Below are positions 42,641 to 53,963 of a stretch of 64,000 nucleotides of DNA, in pieces; within the stretch, counting starts at the first letter, position 1; the number at the start of each line of letters is the position of its first letter. The notes under the pieces are model-generated. The model was not told where the DNA came from. It saw only the letters and a program-made list of their open reading frames with translations, and made no database searches. Origin of the DNA: Gnetum montanum (Eukaryota; Streptophyta; Gnetopsida; Gnetales; Gnetaceae); assembly GCA_015680685.1 (NCBI GenBank), contig MNCI01007659.1, positions 265,633 to 329,632 on the forward strand. The letters are read 5' to 3'. Made by a program: the position numbers and the translations under genes.

Positions 42641-43429
42641 AGTACCTTTATTAGGAACTTGTCTTAAGAGTACTAATAGTTGATTGGGGCTTTGCATCAA
42701 TCCTACACATACTTTGTGGAATAGGTAAATTATTTAATGACAACACTGGCAAGATGATAATATCCTAAATATTTATTAATGATCAAATTAGAGAACAAAG
42801 TGGAAAACAACTTTCCTTTCATCATGAGAAAAGCTTGGTTAAGTACCATTGATGCCAAGTTAGTCTTCCAATGTCTTCATCTTGAAATCAATAGGAAAGA
42901 TGAGACTAGGAAGATAAATTACAAGCAGATATCATGTAATCCTTTCTAGTCATGTGGAAAGCATGATTGTAACTATTGTATTATAGAAAGAATATTAATC
43001 ACGTTGAAGAAAAATTTTGGTTTATGAAGCCAAAAATTAGGTTTTGAAAAGACCAATTGATTCTCTTATCATGCCTAATGCCAAATCATTTGATTCATAA
43101 TCAAAGAACATAATGGAGGCTATTGCAATTGTACAACATGATCCTAAGTTTTGGGATACTCTTAGGTTATCTTAAAATTTTCCGACACCATTGCTAGTAC
43201 TCAAGCCACTTCATAAGGCTTGGAGTAATTTCACTTTGATGATCATACAAAAGATTGAGTTGAAAAAGATAGTTGTAAAGTAAAGAAAAGCATTTACTTG
43301 ATCCCATAATGAATTCATGGGAATTAACTTCTCTATATGCAAACATCACATATACACAAACTTGAGCATTAGGCATCAACTAATAATTCAACAATGAATT
43401 AATCCTAACTTGTGGGATGTAGTAAAAAA

Positions 43430-44480
43430 ATGAAATAATCTATCTCATATGAGCTATTTTCATTGAACCAATTTTTGATAGTGAGTGAATTAGTCTAATT
43501 GTAGTATCAGTAAATAAGGACAATAAAAGAAGATTTTATATTAACTATAGGTTACTAAACATTAGCATCTTTAAGGATCATTTACTATTACCATTCATGG
43601 AGCAGGTACTAGAGAATATCTTTGGTTAGGAGTATGTGAACTTTCTTGATGGGTACTCTAGGTATAATTAGATTAACATTATACCAAAGGATTAAGCACA
43701 AACTAACTTCATTTGTTCATGGGAAGCATTTATCTTCAAACACATGCCCTTTGGATTATGTAATGCACCAATCATATTCCAATGGTTTGTGATATCCATG
43801 TTCTAAGATTATCTTGGAAAGAGTATGGAGGTCTTCATGGATGATTTTTTCATGTATGAAAAATTATTTTAAGAGGTATTAGATTATCTTGGAGTTCTAC
43901 ATTGTTGCTACCAGGTAAACTTAAAGCTAAACAAGAAGAAAAGATAGTTGATGGTTGTTGGAGGTATTGTTCTTAGCCATAAAGTTTCTAAATGGAATTG
44001 ATGTAGATTTTGATAAGATTCATATCATCAAAAATATGATGTAGATTTCCATGATGATCAAAGAGATGTGATCTTTTTGACTCCACATAGGTTATTATCA
44101 TAGATTCACTAAAGATTATTCTAGAATAGTCATGTCTTTATTTAAGCTTGTGAAGAAAGATATTTTGTTCATATGGAGTAAATAATGTGAGAATGCCTTT
44201 CAATATTTGAAGAAAAGGCTAATTCAAACCTTAGTGTTGTAGAGTCCCAATTGTGCTTAACCATTTCATATAATTCCAAATACTTCTAACTTTGCATTAG
44301 GTGCAATCCTAATGTAGTTTGATAAAAATAAGAGGCTTGGCTACATCCAATATGCTAGTCAAAGAATTGTGGAATCTCAATTGAACTACATCACCACTAG
44401 AAAGGATCTAATAGTTATTGTTTTTGAAGTAATAAAATATTCATTCATACTAATCATAGTGTCATTTAGTTTCTTATGAA
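43430..44480 (+). pseudogene. Reverse transcriptase and RNase H (element D)
   Basis: Single readable frame with stops: 'IEPIFDSE.ISLIVV', 'RRFYINYRLLN', 'KDHLLLPFMEQVLENI', 'YVNFLDGYSRYN', 'KHMPFGLCNAPIIFQ', catalytic 'MEVFMDDFFMYEKLF' (Asp-Asp codons 43840-43845, intact). Connection 'IGYYHRFTKDYSRIVMSL' and 'LFIWSK.CENAFQYLKKRL', then RNase H 'FHIIPNTSNFALGAILM' (family: FHVHTDASN.A.GA.L; the catalytic Asp is Asn) and 'YASQRIVESQLNYITTRKDL'. Athila/Tat-like wording. Decay by nonsense changes is heavy, but hardly any sequence has been lost. Confidence 0.87.
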
Positions 44481-44759
44481 CATACTAGATGTAAACCATT
44501 GGGTGATTCAATGATTGATTCTTTTTTAGGAATTTGATCACCACATGATCAAATGTAAGGAAGCTAGAAATGTGATGGAAAATCATCTATTATGACTACA
44601 AATTAGCTTTCTGGATGATCAAATTTGCAAGGACATTTTTTAACACTAAAAACGGACATGACTACCCATGGATCATGAAGGTTCTCAACTATCTCGTGAT
44701 CTAGAAGATTATTCTTCTATGGATAAATGAAAGATCCAATAATTCAAACACTAAGTAAA

Positions 44760-45192
44760 GCCTTGATTATCAAAGAGCATCTTTACAAGAGATGCCTTGT
44801 TGGCCTTATAAGGTGGTGTGTTTTGAAAGAGAGCCAACATACCATCTTAGCTCACATCCACCATGGTGTATGTGGTAGATACTATGCTAGAATATGAAAT
44901 ATGATGAAGTTTCTTCTTGCATAATATTTCTGGATCACCATGTTCCATGATGTCTAATAATTTATGCTCTACTATGAAAAGTGACAACATGAGAGGGGTA
45001 TGTCCCTACATATGGAGAAACCACAATAATGGATCCAACCACTAGATTCCTTTGATGTTTGGGGGATAAAATCTATTAATCCCATCTCTCTAACCTTACA
45101 TAACAAGGCATATATCATTGTATGTGTAGGCTAGTACATGAAATGGATGGAATCCACCTCTATTAAGGATTATTCATCTACCACTACAGTGA
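44760..45192 (+). pseudogene. Integrase, first part (element D)
   Basis: Weak zinc-finger region ('AHIHHGVCG', 44845-44870) and then 'PLDSFDVWGIKSINPISL' near 45040, the family's 'PF.VWGIDF.GP', with the first catalytic Asp replaced by Lys. 'YMKWMESTSIKDYSSTT' (45135-45185) matches 'Y.TKW.EA..(V/L)KD.....'. Breaks off at element G and goes on at 53964. Confidence 0.78.
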
Positions 45193-45197
45193 ACTTT
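45193..45197. other. Target-site duplication of G, left copy (ACTTT)
   Basis: ACTTT directly before TGTTAAACC; second copy at 53959-53963. Confidence 0.7.
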
Positions 45198-46101
45198 TGT
45201 TAAACCAAAATGTTAAACTTGTATTTTCTTTACTATTTTAATTTATTGAAGATAATCAATTTTGGAAATATAAATTGATAAGTATTAATTTCTCTTTTAA
45301 GCTTATTGTATCATAGGAAATCGTGGGAGTGATGGAAATTGACATTAACTATATCCATCTTCATAGAGGTAGTGATATAGATTGATAACATGAATTTCAA
45401 TGGAGTAAACATCTCATGGAGAAATCAAGATTTCAATTTGAGTAGAAGGATGATCTGAATCAAAGATTGAAGATGCTAGAATTGGCAATATAGTTTGATA
45501 AGGATCAAATTGATTATTATCAAATCCTTTGATACCATTCAATTCACAAAATGATTACTTTTCTAATTATTGTAAATCCTTTTCAATATAAATAAGAACC
45601 TCAACTATGTATGGGGGGAATGAAAAAATTAAGAGAGAACCCACACCAAATTAAATCTCCTTCTTTTTATGTTAAAATTATTAAGGAAGATTGTTGACAC
45701 CTTGTAACAATCAGCAACCATTAATGTGTAGAGGCTGTGAAGTTATTGCATTGTGAAGGAAGCAGAGAAGGGTTATAGATTAGGTGACATCTCCTTTGTA
45801 ATCTTCTATATTCATGATAAATATATGTATGTTCAATTTGGTTCAATCAATTTTTTTCATATTTGAACTTAATGTTATAAGTTAATGTGAAGCTTTTTGA
45901 TTTTACTTATGAGTGATAGTTGTAAGTGTGGAGTTCTCAATTGAATTCAGATCTAATTTTTATTTGTCTTGATGATATTTTTAACTTTGGAACCATTCCT
46001 CCACAAATATGACTCATGGGTTAGTCATAGATGAGGTGAAAATCTTACAACAAAGTTAATTATTAAGATAATTTATCACCAAACTTTACCTGGCTCATTA
46101 A
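45198..46101 (+). mobile_element. 5' LTR of element G
   Basis: About 904 bases, TGTTAAACC... to ...GGCTCATTAA. Pairs with 53285-53958 over 'AAACTTGTATTTT', 'GATAAGTATTAATTTCTCTTTTAAG', 'TAGATTAGGTGACATCTCC' and the 3' end. Long purine/pyrimidine-balanced A/T-rich sequence with no clear TATA box. Confidence 0.82.
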
Positions 46102-46102
46102 T

Positions 46103-46121
46103 TTGGCACTATTGCTAGGGA
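46103..46121 (+). other. Primer-binding site of element G (decayed tRNA-Asp type)
   Basis: TTGGCACTATTGCTAGGGA against TTGGCGCCGTTGCCGGGGA: five differences, all C-to-T or G-to-A. Confidence 0.85.
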
Positions 46122-46253
46122 GGCCAGCAAAGTTAATTGTCATCAAGGGTTTTGTACATTTTCAAATTCATTTTGTAGATCTAGTACTTCTCAATGGACA
46201 CACTTTATTTTTTTCTATTTTAGTTTATTTCCTTTTGTTAAGTAGTTTAAGAA

Positions 46254-48080
46254 ATGATTTCTTTTAATTATTTTTCTTGTATTAAGAAATTTAAAAACAA
46301 GGAAAAAGTAAAATCCCAAGAATCAGCCTCTCTTATTTTCCAACCTATAGAAACTGCTTTGAAACTTGCAGTTAAAGCAACAATTACAAGAGTAATTAAA
46401 TCAATTTGTAGAGTTTTAGGATTAGTAGCCCATGAATGTGCCAAAGAGAAATGTTATTATTAAATAAAACCAATAAAGCAACTGAAGAAACCAACATGAA
46501 TTCAACCTCCTAGAAATACTCTTAGCCTCTACAAATATACATGAGTTAGTTTAAGACAAGATTAAGAGGAACAAATACAACCAGATCCTAACTCTTTTTT
46601 CTCTTTTGAAGATCAACATGTTAATAACAAAGGAGACTCAGTAGAAAGGGGAAGTATACAATTTAATTTTTCAACATCTTGTAATCGTCTATTTGATATT
46701 TCAACCACTATAGTACAAACTATGAGTTCAACTATGGTGGCAGGTTTCCAAAATTGAAGTTTTACCCAAATGTTAAGTAATGTAACTACAATAGGAGGAA
46801 CCATCCAACCTATAAATACTTTAAATTTCCAAACTTCAATTACATAAATGGCCTCTATTTCTATACCAAGTCTTATTGTGAGCTCAATAATGACTACCAC
46901 TATTACAATTGGATCTCCTTCATACCATACACCTCCTTCACTCTCTTTTGGTACAATTCCTTTTTTCTTTGGTAGTCTAGGTTCTAATGCTTTAGTTGGA
47001 TAGGCCTACTAAGGAAAAACTCTTGGGGATTTATTAAATTAATGGACATCTATTATACCTCAAGAACCATTATTTTTTCCATAAGGAAGATATGTAGAGG
47101 TTAAAAAGATTCATTTATTACCTATTTTTAAAGGAACAAATGATGAAGATCCAGTTACTTACATCAGAGAATTTGAAACCACATTAACAATGTTAGCACC
47201 TCAAAGTGGGGATAGAACTAAAATGATTGCTTTTAAATCAACCTTGAAAGATGAAGATAATTTTTAGCTAAAAACCCTTAGGACACATATTTGTTAATGG
47301 GATGAATTCAAGGCTTCCTTTCTCCAAAGATTTCTCTCTAATGATGTGTTGTATTCATTAAGAAATTAATGAGGTTTATGAAACAAGAAGATGAGGATTA
47401 TGAGAGTACTTTTGATAGGTTTAAAGTGTTATGTTTGAAGAATCCCAACCTTGGATTTTCAACCCATCAACTTATTCAAATCTTTCTAGAAGGCCTATTA
47501 GCATATTGTAAGAAAAATGTTGACTTTGCATATCGTGGAAATATCCTGAATGTAACATCAGAAGAAGGTTAGAGAATCATATATTCATTAGTATATTAGA
47601 GCAAGAGATGGCCAAAACACAACATAATGTAAGGTATGACCCAACAAACTAAACAATTAAATAAAAAATGGACGAGTTGACACAATTAATAAAGGAACAA
47701 GCTCATGTAATACACAATGAATCATGTAGCCTTTGTCGTATTCCACAACATGACTACACCACTTGAATAGACTTATTATATTATCATGAGGAAGCACAAG
47801 AATTAGTAAAGGCTTTTCAACAATATATAAGTCAACCAACAATGACCTTTCCACAAAGACCACCTTATTAACAACAATATCCTCAAAACAACTTTAGACC
47901 ATTTAAGAATCCAACTAATGAACATTTAGATAAAATCGCCCAAAGTATTACTTCCTTCATTGAAGAAAGTAATGAATTTATGAATGAAACAAGGAGAATA
48001 TTTCAAGACCCAACCAAGAATGAATTACCTTCTCAACTTGAGCCAAATCCTACATCTCAAAGAAAGGGTAATGAATAACT
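46254..48080 (+). pseudogene. Gag (element G)
   Basis: Possible N-terminus in the frame from 46254. A Ser/Thr-rich region (46600-47030) leads to the Retrotrans_gag core: 'IFKGTNDEDPVTYIREFETT', 'GDRTKMIAFKSTLKDED', 'WDEFKASFLQRFLSND' (47120-47350). After a frame change near 47365, 'EDEDYESTFDRFKVLCLKNP' and 'LIQIFLEGLLAYCKKNVD' (47385-47525) follow, matching '..ESL.E.WERFK.LL..CP' and '(L/V)..F.(E/D)GL'. The tail has 'CSLCRIPQHDYTT', a zinc-knuckle relic, then Gln/Pro/Asn-rich 'FPQRPPY', 'NFRPFKNPTNEH'. Order and wording are Athila-like. Confidence 0.8.
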
Positions 48081-48499
48081 ACATTTCATCACTACCAAGA
48101 GTAAAAAGATAGTTGAATGTAAACCCCAAAAGAAGGTTATATTTCAAGAAGTTGAGACATAAGAAGAAGTTCATCCATAAAAATTAAGGATAAAGAAAAT
48201 CAACCAAGGAAAGAGGACAATCATTGCTTTCTTCTCCTTTGCCTAGACAAAAAAAGTTTACCTCATTTACCTAAATGATTACAAGAGGACTTCACAACTA
48301 AAGTCCATATAGAAAATTTTTTTTAGTGAATTATATTTGCATATTCCTTTAAAACAAGCATTAAAATACACACCTCTCTATGATAAGTACTTAAGAAAAC
48401 TTTGTACTAAGAGGTAAAAGGAAAAGATTCCTAAGCAAGTTTATATAGTTGATAATCTTTCTCAACTTATAAAAAGTCATGATGTCCCAAAATACCAAT

Positions 48500-48831
48500 A
48501 TCCAAGGATTCATACCATTATAATTAAAATAAATGGACAAATTATTAGGAATACCATATTGGATTTAGGAGCTAGTATGAACATCATGCCACTTGAAATG
48601 GCTAAGTCACTACATTTAGAGGATATAAGAAAGGTAAACATGACAATATCTTTGGCTAATGGTTCTAATGTGAAACCTATAGGAATAGTAGAAGATTTAA
48701 TAATAGAGGTAACAAGAGGAAAATACCTGGTTAAATTTGTACTTTTGGAGGTAAAAGATCCAGATTGTTTTCCGATCATACTAGGTAGATCTTGGTTAGC
48801 AATAGTTGATGTGGTGATCAATTATAGATAA
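48500..48831 (+). pseudogene. Aspartic protease (element G)
   Basis: Almost intact: 'TIIIKINGQIIRNTILDLGA' leads to the catalytic D-L-G-A-S (Asp codon 48562-48564), then 'MNIMPLEMAKSLHL', 'MTISLANGSNVKPIGIVEDL', 'KFVLLEVKDPD', 'FPIILGRSWLAIVDVVINY'. D-L-G-A-S instead of D-S/T-G is common in Athila-type plant elements. It would cleave the Gag-Pol precursor in the particle. The frame ends at the TAA of 48829-48831, after which the linker to RT begins. Confidence 0.88.
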
Positions 48832-48903
48832 AGGAAACTTCAATTATATTTTTCTAATCTTACTTTTATGCTTAAAATATATGAGAAGAAAAAAGAAAAT
48901 TGA

Positions 48904-50717
48904 TTGAATCAATATTTGAAACATGAAAGAGTGCTCTACATAATACCTACTTCAACAATGGCACAAGATAGGGAAACTTTGGTAATAAAGAATTTTAAGG
49001 AAGGGCCTTTAGACCCCTCTACAAAAAACCAAAAAGATCTCCTTGAACAATTTTTGAATTTTGGATTAGGAAATATTGAAGAAACAATTCAACCACCAAA
49101 CAATGATTCTTTGGATCTTAAAGAACTACCTAGTATTCTTAATTACATTTTTCTTGATCATAATAAATCATTAATAATAAATTTTCAAGTTTCTAATGAG
49201 CAAGAAGCAAATTCATTAGAAGTCTCACATAGAAATTCTAAAGAGTTTTCATGGAGTTATGAGGACCTTCATTAAGGAATGTGACCTAACATTTTCCAAC
49301 ATCATATCTATCTAGAAGATAATGTAAAACTAGTAAGAATTCCCTCATGATGAATTAATCCATCTTTTAAAAAATTGTTAAAGATGAGATTTAAAAAATT
49401 TAGAAGGAAGGAATTATTTATCCAATAACCAATAGTGAATGGGTAAGTCCTATTATAGTAGTTTCAAAAAAGGGTGGAAAATGAAGAGTTTGTGTAGATT
49501 ATAGGAAACTAAATAAAAACACAAAGAAAGATCATTTTTCTTTACCTTACATACATTGAATTTTAGAAAAAATAGAAGGGCACGAGTATTATTGTTTTTT
49601 AGATGAGTTTAGTGGTTACCATCAAGTAGCTATCGCACCCGAAGACTAGCATAAAACAAGTTTTACATGTCCGTATGGAACTTTTTCTTACCAATGGATG
49701 CCTTTTGTCCTCTGTAATGCACCTGCTACCTTCCAAAGGGCTATGATATTAATCTTCTCTGATATGTTAGAAGATTATGTTGAAGTATTCATGGATGAAT
49801 TTTTGATCTATGGGGATACTAATGAAAAAAAATTATAAAATTTAGAATGTGTTTTAGATAAATGTATAGATAAAAATTTAAAATTAAGTTGGGAAAAGAG
49901 TCATTTGATGGTTACAAGAAGCATAGTATTAGGACATGTTATTTCTAAGGATGGGATAAGAATGGATGAAGAAAAAGTGAAAGTAATATCTACACTTCCA
50001 AATCCAACTAATTTAAATATTTTTCAATACTTTCTAGGACATGCTAGATATTATAGGTGATTTATCAAATATTTTTCAAATATTGCTAAACCACTGTATA
50101 TGCTCCTCGAAAAAGATGTTTCTTTTGTATGGATTGATAATTATCAAGAAGAATTCTTAGAATTAAAGAAAAGAGTAAGCATCGTCCCTATGTTAAATGA
50201 ACCTAATTGGGATTTCCCATTTGATTTAATGTGCAATGCTAGTAACACCACTATAGGGGTATGTTTAGGACAATATATCAATAATAAGCCATGAGTTATT
50301 TATTAGGTGTCTAAAAGTTTAGACTAGGTCCAAGTAAATTATACAACTACAGAAAAAGAGCTTTTAGCCATTATGTATGCTTTGGATAAGTTTAGGCATT
50401 ATTTAATAGGATATAAAACTAGAGTTTAAATTGATCATTTAGCCATTAAGTTTTTGAGTACTAAAAAAATAAAAAATGCAAGAATAATGAGATGGTGCCT
50501 ATTACCCCAAGAATTTGATCTTGACATCTTAGATAAAAGGGATAGAAAAAATGTTGTGGTAGACAGTCTTTCTAGATTAGAAATAGGTGATGAAGATAGA
50601 ATAAAAGGAGTCTTTCACAATGAATTTCTAGATGAACAACTCTTTTCTATAATGAAGGATCCTTGGTTCAATGATATAACAAACTATCTTGCCATCGTGA
50701 AAACCCAAAGGCAATGA
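48904..50717 (+). pseudogene. Reverse transcriptase and RNase H (element G)
   Basis: Linker (48904-49275) 'LDLKELPSILNYIFLDH' and 'HRNSKEFSWSYEDLH'. RT: 'EGIIYPITNSEWVSPIIVVS', 'RVCVDYRKLNKNTKKDHFSL', 'YYCFLDEFSGYHQVAIAPED', 'MPFVLCNAPATFQRAM'. The active site reads 'VEVFMDEFLIYGD': the second Asp of the pair is Glu (GAA 49797-49799), so polymerisation would fail. Connection 'GHARYYR.FIKYFSNIAKPL', RNase H 'FPFDLMCNASNTTIGVCLG' (catalytic Asp to Asn), 'YTTTEKELLAIMYALDKFRH', 'IDHLAIKFLSTKK' and 'RWCLLPQEFDLDILDKRDRK' with 'VVVDSLSRLE'. Only a few stops. Confidence 0.92.
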
Positions 50718-50739
50718 AGTAAGGAGGAGAAGAAATATT

Positions 50740-51900
50740 TCTTATGAAACATCTCTAAGTATATTTGGAGTAAATCATACCTTTATAGAATATGTAAAGA
50801 TAATATAGCAAGAAGATGTGTAGTTGAGGATGAGCAACAAGCAATTCTAGATATGTGCCATGATGACCTTGGAGGTGGCCATTTTGATAGTAGACACATT
50901 GTTGTCAAAATATAGCAAAGTGGATTTTATTGGCCGTCAATATTTAAAGATGTTCATAAGTATGTACAAGAATGTGATAAATGTCTATGAATGGAAGCCA
51001 TAACTAAAAGACAAGAAATGCCATTAAACCCAATCTTAATAGCTGAACCATTTGATGTGTGGGGTATAGACTTTTTACGATGATTTCCACCATCCAATGA
51101 ATGTCAATATATTTTTGTTTGTATAGACTATGTTACTAAATTGATAGAAGCTAAAGCCACTCCAACAAATGATGTCAAAGTAGTTATAGCTTTCCTTAGA
51201 AAAGATATCTTAACATGCTTTGGAACTTCATGGGTGATCATAAGCGGTTAAGGAACTCATTTTGTAAATAGAATAATGAAATAAATTCCTTAAGTCTTTT
51301 GGAATCCAAAAAAAGATAGCTATTGCCTATCATCCTCAAAAAAATGGTTAGATATAAAATGAAAATAGAATTATATTAAATATATTGATAAAAATGGTAT
51401 ATGCTAAAAAGAAAGATTGGTTGAAAAATTTACAAGATGTACTTTGGGTATATAAAATTACATATAAACCAAGTTTAGGATATTCACCTTATCAATTGGT
51501 TTATGGTAAATAATGTTTATTGCCTGTAGAAATTAAATACCAATCTTTATGTTTAGCACAACAGTTAAATTTTGATGAAAAAATCAATTATGCCTCTAGA
51601 ATGATTCAAATACATGAACTTGATGAAATGAGGCTGAATGCTCTTGACAATCAAAGAATTATAAAGAAGAAAATGAAGAATTTACATGATAAGAACATTT
51701 TCAAGAAAAAATTTTCAATAGGTGACAAACTTCTTTTGTATAATATGAGATTACATAAATTTTCAAGCAAGCTAACAACTAGGTGGGAAGGCCCATATCT
51801 AGTGGTACAACCCCAGGCTAATGGAAGTGTTCTAATATAAACTATTGAGGATTCATCAACTATATTTTTAGTCAATGGACAAAGAATTAAATTATATCAT
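50740..51900 (+). pseudogene. Integrase (element G)
   Basis: Zinc finger: 'HDDLGGGHFDSRHI' (H...H) and 'ECDKCL' (C..C), 50858-50990, complete. Core: 'PFDVWGIDFLR' with the first catalytic Asp (about 51068), 'YVTKLIEAKATPTND', 'ILTCFGTSWVIISG.GTHF' (second Asp of 'SD.GTHF' lost), 'IAYHPQ'-type segment near 51335, 'GYSPYQLVYGK' (51478-51510). C-terminal module in the frame 51520-51840: 'CLPVEIKYQSL', 'ARMIQIHELDEMRLNA' type helix, 'FSIGDKLLLYNMRLHKF', 'LTTRWEGPYLVVQPQANGSV'. Frame change near 51290. Family-typical length. Confidence 0.9.
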
Positions 51901-53284
51901 CAACATCACACTTAGGAACCAAGAGAAGATGAATTAGTAGAGCTAAGTGACCTAGCTTATCTCAATGATGATGAAAGAAATGGAAAACATTAATTAGAGG
52001 TCCAAGCTATGGGTAGTAACCTCCAACAAGAACCTTACATAATATTTGAATAAATAAAGAATAGTAGTCGACAAATTTTGCTTTGAAAAATGTCGAGGAC
52101 TCTAATTAATACTATTATTAGTTGGGACTTTAAAGAATTTGTTAGCATCATGTCTGGAATTCAAGGAAGGAGGAAATATCCTTCTAACTTGGAATAGGTA
52201 GGTTTAAATCAAAAATCCATCTAGGGGTGAGCATTAGAATAATAAATTAGTAATAATGTCAATTCATTATTTTCTTTTTCTTTACAATATTCTTTAAGTT
52301 TTTAAGTTTCATGAATCATAGGAATAATACCTAAGTTTGGATTTTAAGCATTCATGACTGGTTTTAATACTTACATTTTCTATATGTTAATAAGGAGAAA
52401 AGGGTGTGTCATGTTTGGACTAGCCATAAAAGGTGTTGTAGCTTGAGAAAAGTCATCAGTCATCGAGAGAGCCACCATCATATACTTTTTGTTAAAATAT
52501 CTACCCCCATAAGAATATCATAGTTTAAGTGGGCCTTACATGTTAATTTAAAAAAAATACATATGGAACAAGGTCTCATAAGCACCTTTAATCATGATCT
52601 AGGCCATACTCCCACAAGAACCTTATGGTTGGAGTGATGCATAAGGCTCACACTCATTAGCATCCAGCAAGAACCTCGTTCAGTAAGTAGAGTGTTTCAT
52701 GTTGGATAATTCATTATTCTTACTAACTTTATCAGCTTTTCCTCTTTGGCTAGGTTATGATACTAGATTGGGTAGATTGACTTATCTTCATAGGTACTTT
52801 ATTACTTCGTTTCATTTTTTCTCATCTTCATTACTTGGCTCATTTTTTCCCTTCTCTCATGATACTTTTTATGATGATGATGAAGGGGCTAAGCCCTCTC
52901 ATTTTGAAGAGGACATGGAAGTGGAAGTAGGTTTAGAGGCTTGATATAGGCTTCAGAATTAGTTTTCTTTTTGTTAATTGAATGGATGTGTAGACATTAA
53001 GATGATGGTGGACAAGTTTAATTTTAGTTTTATTATTGATCTTTGATGATGAATTATTAATGTCAATGATCCTTTTATTGTTTATACATGTAGATACGAT
53101 TTAGATGTCAGAAGTTTCTGGTTACAGAATGATATTATGAATGAATTTGTATTGTATTCATTATAGCTTTACTTTTTTTGTTTTTCAACTATGTATGTTA
53201 TATATAATAATGGTTTTTATTTTCTATCTTTTGTTTATTTTTACCTTTATAGCTAGATACTGGCCAAAGGCTAGTCCAAGGCTG
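51901..53284 (+). other. 3' spacer of element G
   Basis: Non-coding 1.4 kb before the 3' LTR. A frame at 52699-52944 encodes a hydrophobic, Phe/Leu/Ser-rich stretch followed by an acidic tail (DDDEGAKPSHFEEDMEVE), with no family match. No clear polypurine tract is seen before 53285. Confidence 0.5.
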
Positions 53285-53958
53285 TGTTAAACCCAAAGAT
53301 GCTCCAGTTTGTAACATTATAAACTTGTATTTTTTATTTTTTTAATATTTTAATTTATCAAAGATAATCAATGTTGGCAATATAAACTGATAAGTATTAA
53401 TTTCTCTTTTAAGTTTATTGTATAGCAGGAAATCACAAGAGATAGTGATGGAAATCAACATTGACTATATCGATCCTCATAGAGATAGTGATACGGATCG
53501 ATAATGTGAATATCCTTCTTTTTGTATTAAAATTGTTAAGGAAGATTGTTAACACTTTGTGACAATCAACAACCATTGATGTGTAAAGGCTACGAAGTTG
53601 TTGCATTATGGAGGCAATAGAGCAAGGTTATAGATTAGGTGACATCTCCTTTGTAATATTTTATATCCATGATAAATCTATGTATTTTCAATTTGGTTTA
53701 ATCAATTGTTTTATCTTTAAACTTAATGTTAGAATTCAAGGTGAAGCTTTTTAATTTTACTTATATGTGACAATCATAAGTATGTATGGAGTTCTCAATT
53801 GAATTTAGATCTACTTGTTATTTTTCTTGATGATCTTTTTGACTTTGGAACTGTTCCTCCATGGATAGAACTTGTGGGTTAGTCATAGATGAGGTGACAA
53901 TCTTACAATGAAGTTAATTATTAAGATAATTCAACACCAAACTTTGGTTGGCTTGTAA
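53285..53958 (+). mobile_element. 3' LTR of element G
   Basis: 674 bases, starts TGTTAAACCC as the 5' LTR does and ends GGCTTGTAA. About 230 bases shorter than the 5' copy because of internal deletion near 53510. Confidence 0.82.
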
Positions 53959-53963
53959 ACTTT
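53959..53963. other. Target-site duplication of G, right copy (ACTTT)
   Basis: Pairs with 45193-45197; the integrase of D reads on directly behind it. Confidence 0.7.

Larger units (their letters stand above)
45198..53958 (+). mobile_element. Athila-like gypsy element G
   Basis: 8,761 bases: 5' LTR 45198-46101, tRNA-Asp-type primer-binding site, gag, protease, RT-RNase H, integrase, a 1.4-kb 3' spacer and 3' LTR 53285-53958. Inserted in D's integrase; D reads on in frame when G and one ACTTT copy are removed. Protease loop DLGAS, the 'LDLKELP..L.YIFL' linker before RT and the primer site are typical for the Athila group. The least decayed gypsy copy of the window. Confidence 0.88.

Noticed and set aside
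52699-52944. 81-codon ORF in the 3' spacer of G
   Set aside because: Phe/Leu/Ser-rich with an acidic tail, no match, in an element whose known genes end at about 51900.
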